33,302 nt of DNA, taken from contig CAZKBM010000028.1 of assembly GCA_964550985.1 (NCBI GenBank), positions 1-33,302 on the forward strand, read 5' to 3'. Under the pieces are notes generated by a model, which was not told the origin of the DNA, searched no databases, and saw only the letters and a program-made list of their open reading frames with translations. Shown piece by piece: positions 15,429 to 23,586 of the stretch; positions within the stretch are counted from its first letter, which is position 1; every line of letters begins with the position of its first letter. Made by a program: the position numbers and the translations under genes. Origin of the DNA: JAAYCI01 sp964550985 (GTDB lineage: Bacteria > Bacillota > Clostridia > Oscillospirales > Ruminococcaceae).

Positions 15429-16693
15429 ATATCGCCCGCCTCCTCTGCCGTTATGGTTAGGGTGTCGCCAGTCACCCTCTCCAGTATCTTGGGTGGCAAA
15501 ACCAGTCTCTCCATTTCGCCGGGGGCCATGTGCTCCCGGCGAAAATGTGCTATCCGCTCGCCGCCGGCATATACCGCCAAACACGCGTTGCGCATTGTAC
15601 TGCGCACCCGCAAAAACACCTCTAGCTTGGCATTCAGGCTGTTAGCGTGCAGCTTTTGGGGCAATACATAGCTAAGGCCCGCCCCCGGCTTAAGGGCCAG
15701 TTCTGTTTTTTGCTCACAGGCCCCCTGTTTGCAAAAATCTGCCGCGGCAGCCCCCGCACGCAGGCTTTCGGCTGTTACAAAATCCACCAGGTCGTGCACA
15801 TGCGCCACATTTCCACAGGCAAAAATACCCGGTGCGGAGCACTCCATATTTTCATACACCACCGGGCCGCCGGTGGTGCTATCTATGGCCAGTCCCGCCA
15901 TCCGCGTCAGTTCGTTCTCTGGGATAAGCCCCACCGAAAGCAGCACCGTATCGCAGGGCACGCGCCGCTGCGTGCCGGGGATGGGAACACGGTTTTCATC
16001 CACCTGCTGTATCACTACGGCCTCCACCCGCCGCTCGCCCTGAATTTCAGCTATGGTGTGAGAGAGGTGCAGCGGAATGGAAAAATCGTTCAGGCACTGC
16101 ACAATATTGCGCTGTAGGCCGCCGGGGTGCGGCATAATTTCATATACGCCCTCCACCTCCGCGCCCTCCAGTGTCAGGCGGCGGGCCATAATCAGCCCGA
16201 TATCGCCCGAGCCCAGAATAACCGCCCTGCGCCCCACCTGGTAGCCCTCTATATTCATGTAAAGCTGGGCGGCCCCGGCGGTAAAAACCCCGGCGGGGCG
16301 GCTGCCCGCAATGCCAATGGCCCCGCGGGTTCTCTCGCGGCAGCCCATGGCCAGCACAACCGCCCCGGCAGTAAGCCGCCTGTACCCCAGTTTTGGGTGT
16401 ACGGCCCAAACCTGCCTCTGGGCGTTTAGTTCCAGCACGGTGGCCCCACAAAGCACCTCTACCGTCTCCCCGCTCAGCTCATCTATAAACTGCTCGGCGT
16501 ATTCGGGGCCGGTAAGTTCCCGTTTAAAATGGTGCAGCCCAAACCCGCTGTGTATGCACTGGTTGAGGATGCCGCCCAGGCAGTTCTCCCGTTCCAGCAA
16601 AAGCACCTTTTTGGCCCCCTGCCGCTTGGCCGCAAGTGCGGCGGCCATTCCCGCCGGGCCGCCGCCAATCACAATCACATCATACCGGTTCAT
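15425..16693 (-). CDS. FAD/NAD(P)-dependent pyridine nucleotide-disulfide family oxidoreductase
   Basis: A 422-residue flavoprotein. FAD-binding opens DVIVIGGGPAGMAAALAAKR, the family-specific GGILNQCIHSGFGLHHF follows near residue 40, the NAD-binding fold is RAVILGSGDIGLIMARRL, and GIFACGNVAHVHDLVDFV is the C-terminal FAD contact. The C-terminal 80 residues lack a known cofactor motif. In comparable clostridial and Thermotoga operons this protein is the partner of a GlpA-like dehydrogenase and a DUF1667 protein, probably passing electrons to NAD or another carrier. Both ends overlap neighbours as ATGA, so the three are made in fixed proportion. The flavin-enzyme call is firm; the redox partner is inferred. 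Confidence 0.9.
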   Translation of the reverse strand: MNRYDVIVIGGGPAGMAAALAAKRQGAKKVLLLERENCLGGILNQCIHSGFGLHHFKRELTGPEYAEQFIDELSGETVEVLCGATVLELNAQRQVWAVHPKLGYRRLTAGAVVLAMGCRERTRGAIGIAGSRPAGVFTAGAAQLYMNIEGYQVGRRAVILGSGDIGLIMARRLTLEGAEVEGVYEIMPHPGGLQRNIVQCLNDFSIPLHLSHTIAEIQGERRVEAVVIQQVDENRVPIPGTQRRVPCDTVLLSVGLIPENELTRMAGLAIDSTTGGPVVYENMECSAPGIFACGNVAHVHDLVDFVTAESLRAGAAAADFCKQGACEQKTELALKPGAGLSYVLPQKLHANSLNAKLEVFLRVRSTMRNACLAVYAGGERIAHFRREHMAPGEMERLVLPPKILERVTGDTLTITAEEAGDI

Positions 16694-18150
16694 CTGGCCT
16701 TACCCCCTTGGCGGCCTTGGCCATTTTTGGTTTCGCCCACCAGCAGGTTCATGCCATTGCGGTCCAGCGGTATTTCGGTTTTTTCCCTCCCCTGTTCACG
16801 GGCCAGTATGGCTAGCACCTTGGGGCCGCAAAACCCGCCTTGGCAGCGCCCCATGCCGGGGTTGCACCGGCGCTTTACCGCATCCAGCGAGCGCGGCGGA
16901 ATGGGGGAATGCAGCGCATCCAGTATCTCCCCCTCTGTTACGCTTTCGCAGCGGCAAACTATTTTGCCATACAAAGGGTTTTTCCTCACCGCTTCGGCCT
17001 TTTGCTGGGCATTTAAGGTATGAAAACGCAAAACCTTGCGCACCGGGGCAAAGGTTTCCCGCTTATTCAGGGCCAAACCGCCCTTTGCCAGCATCTGCAC
17101 CATCTCTAAGGCCAGGGCGGGGGCCGCGGTAAGCCCAGGAGATTTGATTCCCCCCATCTCAAAAAAGCCGGGGTTTTGCGCCGAGGCGCGTAGGATAAAA
17201 TCCGGCCGATTGCTGCGGGCGCGCAGGCCCGCAAAATTGCGGATGCTTTGCCCAAACTGAATGCCCGGCACCGAGCGCAGCGCCTTTTTGCGGATGTCTG
17301 CCAGCCCCTCGGCTGTGGTGGAAAGGTCCGCTGCCGGGGTGCTATTGGGGCCCACTATCAAATTGCCGTGCACCGTGGGGGCCACCAGCACACCCTTGCC
17401 CGCCACCGTGGGACACTGAAAGATGATAGAGTTCACCAGTTCCCCCTGGGCTTTATCCAGCAGATAGTACTGCCCCCGGCTGGGCTGGATGGTGTAGCTG
17501 GGATGTTCTAACAGGGCCGTCACGGCATCGCTGAACACCCCGGCGGTATTCACCAAAAACCTCGTGTGAACCTCCCCACCGGGGGTTTGTATCACAAAGC
17601 CCTCCCCTTGGCGGCGCAAGGCTTGCACAGGGCTTTCCAGCCGTAATTCGGCCCCTTGCCGCAGGGCCGCCTCGGCCTGCGCCAAGGCCAGCTGCCAGGG
17701 GCTTACAATACCCGCCGTAGGGGCGTGCAGCGCACACTCCACTTCGGGGTTCAAAGCGGGTTCCAGGCGCAGAACCTCCGCCTGTGGCAGTATGCGCAGG
17801 CCCTCCACCCCATTTTTAATGCCTTTTTCGCACAGGTGCTCTATCGTCTCTTTGTCGCCCGCAAAGCCCAGCACCAGCGAGCCTGTGCGTTTGTAAGGAA
17901 TATCCAAGGCCGCGCACAAAGAGGGCATAAGCGCAGCACCCTGCACGTTGCTGCGGGCCATCAGGCTGCCTGGCGCGGGGTCATACCCCGCGTGCACAAT
18001 GGCCGAATTGGCTTTGGTGGCGCCCATTCCCACATCATTTTCTTTTTCCAGCAGCAAAGTTTTCAAGCGATAAGAACTTAAGGCGTACAGCAGCGAACAG
18101 CCGCACACCCCCCCGCCTATCACCACAACATCGTATACAACCTGGCTCAT
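16690..18150 (-). CDS. GlpA/GlpO-like FAD dehydrogenase with C-terminal BFD [2Fe-2S] domain
   Basis: A 486-residue DAO-family enzyme. The FAD motif is DVVVIGGGVCGCSLLYAL, then GATKANSAIVHAGYDP, a segment typical of anaerobic glycerol-3-phosphate dehydrogenases and L-2-hydroxyglutarate oxidase relatives, and GIKSPGLTAAPALA near the end of the DAO domain. The C-terminal BFD-like domain has CRCESVTEGEI and RRCNPGMGRCQGGFC, giving the four cysteines for a [2Fe-2S] cluster. The known reaction of the closest relatives is sn-glycerol-3-phosphate to dihydroxyacetone phosphate. ATG at 18150 has only a weak GGGGA site and lies 13 bp after the PfkB gene. No glycerol kinase or facilitator is nearby, so another polyol-phosphate or hydroxy acid is possible. 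Confidence 0.88.
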   Translation of the reverse strand: MSQVVYDVVVIGGGVCGCSLLYALSSYRLKTLLLEKENDVGMGATKANSAIVHAGYDPAPGSLMARSNVQGAALMPSLCAALDIPYKRTGSLVLGFAGDKETIEHLCEKGIKNGVEGLRILPQAEVLRLEPALNPEVECALHAPTAGIVSPWQLALAQAEAALRQGAELRLESPVQALRRQGEGFVIQTPGGEVHTRFLVNTAGVFSDAVTALLEHPSYTIQPSRGQYYLLDKAQGELVNSIIFQCPTVAGKGVLVAPTVHGNLIVGPNSTPAADLSTTAEGLADIRKKALRSVPGIQFGQSIRNFAGLRARSNRPDFILRASAQNPGFFEMGGIKSPGLTAAPALALEMVQMLAKGGLALNKRETFAPVRKVLRFHTLNAQQKAEAVRKNPLYGKIVCRCESVTEGEILDALHSPIPPRSLDAVKRRCNPGMGRCQGGFCGPKVLAILAREQGREKTEIPLDRNGMNLLVGETKNGQGRQGGKAR

Positions 18151-18163
18151 CCAGTTCCCCCAT

Positions 18164-19084
18164 CTATAGCATTTGAATGCAGTGCTTATGCGCGTTTGCC
18201 AATGCCAGCAGCTCCCGTTCCGCCAAAAGTTTGTTCAGGCAGCCAAGCTGCGCCACACAGTTCCCACCTGTTATGTTACCATATAGCACAGCTTCTTGCA
18301 GTGGCCTGCCATGGAATATGCCGTACATCAGCCCCGCAATAAAGGCGTCGCCCGCGCCGGTGGAATCCCGGCGGGTATACTGCGGTATACTTTTTACCAC
18401 ATAACGTTTATCCTCTTCCAAAACCAGGCAACCCTCGCTGTCCAGCTTCACAATCACTTTATCAAAATATTTCCGCAATTTTTCGGCGGCTTCTTCCGGG
18501 GTAGCGGCCGCCGTAATTTTCATTGCCTCGTCGCGGTTGGGGGTAAAATAGTCGGCCAGTTCCAGGTATTCGTGATATTTTTGGGTGCTCATATCATCGT
18601 CCCAGCCAAGGTCCAGCACAAGCTGCGCCCCTTCGGCCTTTAAGCGGCGGTAAGCGCCCAGGTAGCCCGGCTGCATTTCCACCACCCGCGCCCCCTTAAA
18701 CAGCTCGTACACCTTCGCCTCCGCTTCGGCGTCAATTTCAGGCCAATCGATGTAGGATAAAAAGGTGCGGTCTCGCGGGGTGACGGCGATGCTGGTGATT
18801 GAAAGAGGAATGCCCCCGGAACGGACATGCAGGTTGTGCATTTCCACCCCGTACTTTTGAATTTCCGCCGCAGCAAAGTTTGAAAATAAATCTTCCCCCC
18901 AATAGGTGGCTGCCTTTGTGGGTACGCCCAGGGCCCGCAAGGTGGCCATGGTGGCAACCACCCCCCCGCCCAATTGGACGCTGAACTGTTCGGCAAATAC
19001 CTCCCGCCCCTCCTGCGGCAGGGCATCCAGCCCCGCATAGATCAAATCAAGGTTCATAATGCCCGCTGCTGCTACAAATGACAT
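18164..19084 (-). CDS. PfkB/ribokinase-family carbohydrate kinase
   Basis: A 306-residue kinase of standard ribokinase size. The N-terminal QLGGGVVATMATLRALG is the first signature and RRDSTGAGDAFIAGLMYG the second, with the catalytic aspartate in GAGD. It phosphorylates a sugar or related alcohol with ATP. The start ATG at 19084 follows AAGGAG by nine bases. It lies between the GH4 glycosidase gene (58-bp gap) and the GlpA-like dehydrogenase gene (13-bp gap), so it probably phosphorylates the aglycone or sugar that the glycosidase releases and hands it to the next step. It is clearly different in sequence from the PfkB kinase at 4.3-5.4 kb, so the two are not a recent duplicate. Confidence 0.88.
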   Translation of the reverse strand: MSFVAAAGIMNLDLIYAGLDALPQEGREVFAEQFSVQLGGGVVATMATLRALGVPTKAATYWGEDLFSNFAAAEIQKYGVEMHNLHVRSGGIPLSITSIAVTPRDRTFLSYIDWPEIDAEAEAKVYELFKGARVVEMQPGYLGAYRRLKAEGAQLVLDLGWDDDMSTQKYHEYLELADYFTPNRDEAMKITAAATPEEAAEKLRKYFDKVIVKLDSEGCLVLEEDKRYVVKSIPQYTRRDSTGAGDAFIAGLMYGIFHGRPLQEAVLYGNITGGNCVAQLGCLNKLLAERELLALANAHKHCIQML

Positions 19085-19142
19085 AGTTTATGGCTCCTTT
19101 TTTGGGTGTTGCGCCGGTGGCTAATCCTATTAACAGCTTGGC

Positions 19143-20495
19143 CTACAGATAGGCCGCATTGTGCCGGTAATAGGCCTCGCACAATTCCTCGGCCAGCGAC
19201 CAGGAGTTGACCAGCGGATGCATCATCAAAGCATCCACGGCGGCGGCGCGGTTATGCTGTAAAATGGCCTCGGCCCCCATTTTTTCGTAAAACTTCACAC
19301 GGCGAATCAGCTCCATGTTACGCTGTGGCAGGGCGGAAAAACGGTGGGGAGATACCCCCGCTGGGCCGATGTCACAGCTCACCTCCACCACATCGTCATC
19401 CGCCATGTCGGGAATGGCCCCCGCATTGGGCACACAGAGGATCATCTGCCCGTTGCCGCCCGTTTGGGCAATACGGATATATTGCAGGGCCACCCCCGCA
19501 TAACCGCCACCGTCTGCGCCGTACAGGTCAAAAGTCCAGGGTTTCTCCCGTTTTACGCCCGTCTCGCTGGCCATATAATTGTCTTCCCGCATCCCATACC
19601 ATTTTTCAAAACATCTTAAGGCGGCGTCAAAATTTTGGCCGGCATCCAGGCTGCCCAGTTCTTTCAGCATCTGGGCATTGATTTTGGCAATGCTTTCGCC
19701 GCGGGTGCTGGGGGCGCTTAGGATATTTTCCACGGCTTTTTCGCGGTAATAGTAATAATACAAATACTCGTTGGGTACACAGCCTAGGTGGGCCACCAGT
19801 TCGGGGCTAAAAAAGCGCAGGTCGGTTTTGGCATAGGCCTCGGGGTCTGCCATAAGGCGGGGCATCAGCTCCTCCCCATCCAGGCAGATGCTTTGGAAAA
19901 AGGACAGGTGGTTTAGGCCGTATAAACGGCCCGAAATACGGCTGGGTATGGCGCCATACAGCGCCGCAAACTGGGCCAACATGCCACTGGGCGCATCACA
20001 TATGCCAAAAGAGAAATCGTAGCCTGCATCCCGCAAAGCCTGAGATACAAGGCCCGCCGGATTTGTAAAGTTAAACACCTTTGCGCCTGGTTTGGCCAGT
20101 TTTTTGACCAACTCACAGTAGTGCCGCAGCACCGGCACCGAGCGCATGGCGTAAGAAAACCCCGCGGCCCCGGTGGTCTCTTGCCCAAGCACGCCAAGCG
20201 AAAGGGCAATGCGTTCATCTTTCACCCGTGCATCGTCGCCCCCCACACGGATGGTGGTAATAATATAGTCGGCGTCGCGTATGGCATCCTCTGCGCTTGG
20301 GGTAAGCACACACTCCATCTCCGGCGCCAGCCGCTGGGCAACGCCTTGGGCCAGCCCCCCAAACAGGCGCAGCTTTTGCGCATCGGTATCCATCAGCCAC
20401 AGGGCGCTTATTTGCAGCTGCGCCGCTTGCTGCGCAATGCTTTTTGCAAGAAAAAGGCTGCGCACCCCGCCTCCGCCTATCACGGTCAGTTTCAT
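19143..20495 (-). CDS. Glycoside hydrolase family 4 protein (6-phospho-beta-glucosidase-like)
   Basis: A protein of about 450 residues with the GH4 landmarks: the NAD-binding start KLTVIGGGGVRSLFLAKSI, VFNFTNPAGLVSQAL, the metal-site cysteine in FGICDAPSG, and GRLYGLNHLSF with the metal-site histidine. GH4 enzymes need NAD and Mn2+ and cleave glycosides by oxidation at C3, elimination and re-addition, mostly on 6-phospho-glycosides imported by PTS. No PTS gene is in the window, so the substrate may be unphosphorylated or phosphorylated by the adjacent PfkB kinase. ATG at 20495 has AAGGAG well placed; an upstream in-frame start at 20531 is less good. It is second in the MgtC-GH4-PfkB-GlpA-like run. 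Confidence 0.87.
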   Translation of the reverse strand: MKLTVIGGGGVRSLFLAKSIAQQAAQLQISALWLMDTDAQKLRLFGGLAQGVAQRLAPEMECVLTPSAEDAIRDADYIITTIRVGGDDARVKDERIALSLGVLGQETTGAAGFSYAMRSVPVLRHYCELVKKLAKPGAKVFNFTNPAGLVSQALRDAGYDFSFGICDAPSGMLAQFAALYGAIPSRISGRLYGLNHLSFFQSICLDGEELMPRLMADPEAYAKTDLRFFSPELVAHLGCVPNEYLYYYYYREKAVENILSAPSTRGESIAKINAQMLKELGSLDAGQNFDAALRCFEKWYGMREDNYMASETGVKREKPWTFDLYGADGGGYAGVALQYIRIAQTGGNGQMILCVPNAGAIPDMADDDVVEVSCDIGPAGVSPHRFSALPQRNMELIRRVKFYEKMGAEAILQHNRAAAVDALMMHPLVNSWSLAEELCEAYYRHNAAYL

Positions 20496-20542
20496 ACAGT
20501 TACTCCTTTTGCCACCACATTTTAAAGGCATTTTCTATCATC

Positions 20543-21238
20543 TCAAATCTCTTCCACAAAAATCATACCGGGCGCATTTTTTAGCGTCCGCAGCATTTCC
20601 AGGTGGGTGCGCCGCATCTTACTTTTTGCAAGTAAAACCGCACAATAGTGCATTTCTTCCGCCTTTTTGCCCTCGCTAATATGGATATCCCCAATGGTAA
20701 AGCCATAGCCTTCAGCATAATCGATAAAATCGCTAAAAGGGCGGCTTTTGTCATATTCCACATACAGCTCTATATAGTTGGAACGCTGGTGAATCGTCTC
20801 GTCCAAACGCTGCATCAATACCATAATGACAAAGATGGCCCCACCGCCTATTATAGCCCCTTCATAAAAGCCAATACCCACCGCAAGCCCGCCACAGGCC
20901 GATGCCCAAAGCCCAGCCGCCGTGGTAATGCCCTTTACCTGGTTGCGCCGGGTAACAATGATGGTGCCTGCCCCCAAAAAACCAATGCCGCTGATGACCT
21001 GAGCGCCCATGCGTACAGGGTCGCTTGCCATGTCCAACTGGTAGGCATATTGGTTGGTCATCATCACCATAGCGCTGCCCACACATACCAGCATATAGGT
21101 GCGCAAACCAGCCGGGCGGTTTTTTCGGCCGCGCTCGCTGCCCAAAACACCGCCTATCAGCATGGCAAGGGCGATGCGAAGCAAAATGGATAATAGGTTT
21201 AACTCGCGCAGATAGGATAGCCACTGCACGCCTCCCAC
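20543..21238 (-). CDS. MgtC/SapB family membrane protein
   Basis: A 231-residue protein. The first 145 residues are hydrophobic with the family motifs IGGVLGSERGRKNRPAGLRT and ISGIGFLGAGTI, forming about four membrane helices; the last 80 residues are a soluble ACT-like tail. MgtC homologues are linked to growth at low magnesium, ATP synthase regulation and membrane potential. Two in-frame GTG codons (21238, 21229) compete as start; neither has ideal spacing to GGGAGG, so the N-terminus is uncertain. It is 47 bp upstream of the GH4 gene on the same strand and may be co-transcribed, which is an odd partner for a glycosidase operon. Family call firm. Confidence 0.9.
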   Translation of the reverse strand: MGGVQWLSYLRELNLLSILLRIALAMLIGGVLGSERGRKNRPAGLRTYMLVCVGSAMVMMTNQYAYQLDMASDPVRMGAQVISGIGFLGAGTIIVTRRNQVKGITTAAGLWASACGGLAVGIGFYEGAIIGGGAIFVIMVLMQRLDETIHQRSNYIELYVEYDKSRPFSDFIDYAEGYGFTIGDIHISEGKKAEEMHYCAVLLAKSKMRRTHLEMLRTLKNAPGMIFVEEI

Positions 21239-21452
21239 CCCCCGTAAATTAATTTCAGAAATCTGCTGTAAATTTTACGAAACCCATTGTATTCCTTTAA
21301 CATTCGTATTCTACAATGGCAATTGTGGATATACTACTCCATCTTACAGCCGTTGGCAAGCCGAAATGCTGAGGACGCATCTAAAGTTGCGCAAAGGTAT
21401 TTCCATGGCAATCAATTATGGTTTCAAATAATTTATATACATAATTATGAAT

Positions 21453-21482
21453 ATTATAGGAAAGTATATCTCATCTTCGTAA
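21453..21482 (-). promoter_or_regulatory. Weak candidate promoter for the MgtC operon
   Basis: Minus-strand TATAAT (21453-21458) with TTACGA 18 bp upstream (21477-21482). The -10 is perfect, the -35 poor. Confidence 0.3.
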
Positions 21483-21511
21483 AATATAAATGAAACCAAT
21501 TTGTATTTTCA

Positions 21512-21533
21512 GTAATAATTTTGTAATAATTTT
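21512..21533 (+). repeat. 11-bp tandem repeat upstream of the ABC operon
   Basis: gtaataatttt occurs twice back to back (21512-21522, 21523-21533), flanked on both sides by tttcag. T-tracts repeated every helical turn tend to bend DNA; this may be an upstream promoter element or operator. Confidence 0.5.
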
Positions 21534-21607
21534 CAGCAAGTTTGACCAACAGCTATTCAAATGTGCTAGTTAGAACGCCAAAGTTTCAACAATTTTATGG
21601 AATTTCG

Positions 21608-21636
21608 TTGCATTTTGTCAATTTCAATGCTATGCT
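21608..21636 (+). promoter_or_regulatory. Promoter of the Pot/Ynj-type ABC operon
   Basis: TTGCAT (21608-21613), exactly 17 bp, TATGCT (21631-21636), about 72 bp before the first ATG. This is one of the best promoter matches in the window. Confidence 0.55.
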
Positions 21637-21708
21637 TTGCAAAACATCTCATAAATTACATCTGTTTTGATTTCAGAAACCATTTTTGTTGTATGGGGGA
21701 GGTTTCAC

Positions 21709-22551
21709 ATGTTCAAAATGTTGAACCCCAAGAACTACTACAGGGCCGTGGGCCGTAAAAAGTTTTTGGATTTTTTATTTTTGGCCATATTTCTGTTGTT
21801 TTTCTATGGGCCATTAACCAACCTATTGATGCTGGCATTTGCAGAGTTGTACAACTATCCTGACTTAATCCCCTCAAAGTTCGGCTTCAAGTGGTGGGAA
21901 TATGTGTTTTCTCAAAAAACCCTCCTTACCGCTATAGCGCAAAGCTTTATGTTTGCGGCGGCCACCACCCTTTTGTCTCTGCTCATTTGTTTACCCGCCG
22001 CCTACGGCTTGGCGCGGTTTCGTTTTCCCGGCAGGCGGCTGGTCATGTTCTCTTTTATGCTCACAAACGCTTTTCCCAAAATAGGCCTATACACCTCCAT
22101 TGGCATCATGTACTACAAACTGGGCCTTATGGGCACCTTCCTGGGTGTGGTTATCATCCACATGATAAACACCATGATGTTTATGGTGTGGATTCCCACC
22201 GGCGCCTTCAGCAGCGTTCACCGCCAACAGGAGGAAGCCTCGCGCGATGTGGGGGCCGGGCCATTCCGTACCTTTTTAAAAGTGACCATGCCCATGGCCA
22301 TGCCGGGCATTGCGGTTGCCTCTATTTACACCTTTTTGGGTTCTATGGATGAGGCACAGGGCACCTTATTGGTGGGCGTTCCACAGTTTCAAACCATGCC
22401 CGTTATGATGTACACCGTCATTTCAGACTACAGCGTAATGGCTGCGGCCGTGTACGCGCTGCTGATGATGATACCCACGATTATACTGCTGGTGTTACTG
22501 CGGCGTTATGTGGGCCCGGAAGCCATTTCCAGCGGCTTTAAACTGAAATAG
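21709..22551 (+). CDS. ABC transporter permease (PotC/YnjC-like)
   Basis: A 280-residue six-helix permease, first helix at about 20-42 (FLFLAIFLLFFYGPLTNLLM), with EAA loop QEEASRDVGAGPFRTFLKVTMP. ATG at 21709 is chosen over an upstream in-frame start at 21667 because GGGGGAGG lies seven bases before it. It opens a four-gene operon (permease, ATPase, binding protein, permease) and forms the pore with the 24.9 kb permease. The gene order and the binding-protein type resemble importers for polyamines, ferric iron or phospho-compounds more than CUT1 sugar systems. Partnering is firm; substrate unknown. Confidence 0.9.
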   Translation: MFKMLNPKNYYRAVGRKKFLDFLFLAIFLLFFYGPLTNLLMLAFAELYNYPDLIPSKFGFKWWEYVFSQKTLLTAIAQSFMFAAATTLLSLLICLPAAYGLARFRFPGRRLVMFSFMLTNAFPKIGLYTSIGIMYYKLGLMGTFLGVVIIHMINTMMFMVWIPTGAFSSVHRQQEEASRDVGAGPFRTFLKVTMPMAMPGIAVASIYTFLGSMDEAQGTLLVGVPQFQTMPVMMYTVISDYSVMAAAVYALLMMIPTIILLVLLRRYVGPEAISSGFKLK

Positions 22552-22574
22552 CAAGGTAAACGGAGGAAGAAAAG

Positions 22575-23555
22575 ATGGCCGAAAACACCGTAAACGGGCC
22601 CAAACTGCGCATTATAGACATGACAAAAAAATATGGAAACGGCGACGGCGTGGAACATATCAACCTGGACGTTTACCCCGGTGAAATTGTAACCATGCTG
22701 GGGCCCTCTGGTTGCGGTAAAACAACCATTCTTCGCACAATAGGTGGCTTTTTAGATATCAATGCAGGGGATATCACCATCAACGGTGAAAGCATTGCCA
22801 TGCTGCCCCCTGAAAAACGGCCCACGGCCATGGTATTCCAAAGTTATAACCTCTGGCCGCATATGTCGGTTTACGAAAACCTGGCCTTTGGCTTAAAGCT
22901 GCGCAAAATGCCCAAAAGCGATATAGCTCTGCGCATTGACGATATGATGAAAATGGTGAGCATGTCCGGCTCGGAAAAAAAGTATCCCGGCCAGTTGTCC
23001 GGCGGGCAGCAGCAGCGCATTGCCATAGCGCGCAGCCTGCTTTTACAGCCCGAGGTGTTGCTGTTGGACGAGCCTTTTTCGGCGCTTGACGCCAAAATTC
23101 GCACGCAGATGCGTGAAGAACTGGTGCGTATTCAAACAAAGCTTGGCATCACCGTGGTTTTTGTAACCCATGACCAAGAGGAGGCCATGGCAATCTCCCA
23201 CCGCATTGTGGTGATGAACAAGGGCGTTTTTGAACAGGTGGGCAGCCCCACCGAGATTTATGACCACCCGCAAAGCCGCTATGTGGCAGATTTTATTGGG
23301 GAAATGAACTTTTTAGAGGGCGAAAGCGGCACACGGGCCATACGGCCTGAGGACATTTCCATTCGCGCCGGGCACGGCGCGGGGCAACTGGATGGAACGG
23401 TGCGCACCATTATGGTGTTGGGCCACTACCTGGAGGTAAATGTACAGGTGGATGAGCAGGTGGTAAAATGCTATATCCAGCGGGAGGATTTCCAAAACTG
23501 GGGTATTGGGGACAGAGTTTCCCTTTCTTATACCAACGAAAAAGTTTTTCACTAG
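22575..23555 (+). CDS. ABC transporter ATP-binding protein (PotA/MalK-like)
   Basis: A 326-residue nucleotide-binding subunit: Walker A GPSGCGKTT (about residues 40-48), signature LSGGQQQR, Walker B VLLLDEP and switch histidine in FVTHDQEEA. A C-terminal TOBE/OB-like regulatory region of about 90 residues follows (from about ADFIGEMNFLEGES). It powers import by its flanking permeases. It is also the only ABC ATPase in the window, and so may serve the CUT1 importer at 11.9-15.1 kb that lacks one. GGAGG is seven bases before ATG. Complete and normal in length. Confidence 0.94.
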   Translation: MAENTVNGPKLRIIDMTKKYGNGDGVEHINLDVYPGEIVTMLGPSGCGKTTILRTIGGFLDINAGDITINGESIAMLPPEKRPTAMVFQSYNLWPHMSVYENLAFGLKLRKMPKSDIALRIDDMMKMVSMSGSEKKYPGQLSGGQQQRIAIARSLLLQPEVLLLDEPFSALDAKIRTQMREELVRIQTKLGITVVFVTHDQEEAMAISHRIVVMNKGVFEQVGSPTEIYDHPQSRYVADFIGEMNFLEGESGTRAIRPEDISIRAGHGAGQLDGTVRTIMVLGHYLEVNVQVDEQVVKCYIQREDFQNWGIGDRVSLSYTNEKVFH

Positions 23556-23586
23556 AAGGCCAAAACACAAAGGAGGATATTGAATT

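Larger units (their letters stand above)
21239..21708. other. Long divergent intergenic region, AT-rich
   Basis: About 470 bp without a gene separate the leftward MgtC operon from the rightward ABC operon. The rightward side has a strong promoter match (21608-21636) and an 11-bp tandem repeat (21512-21533). The leftward side has a TATAAT hexamer at 21453-21458, giving MgtC a possible 5' leader of over 200 nt. I could not match the leader to a known magnesium riboswitch by eye. Confidence 0.6.

Noticed and set aside
4307..19084. The two PfkB kinases as a recent duplication
   Set aside because: Their sequences differ clearly outside the GAGD motif, with different N-terminal regions and lengths.
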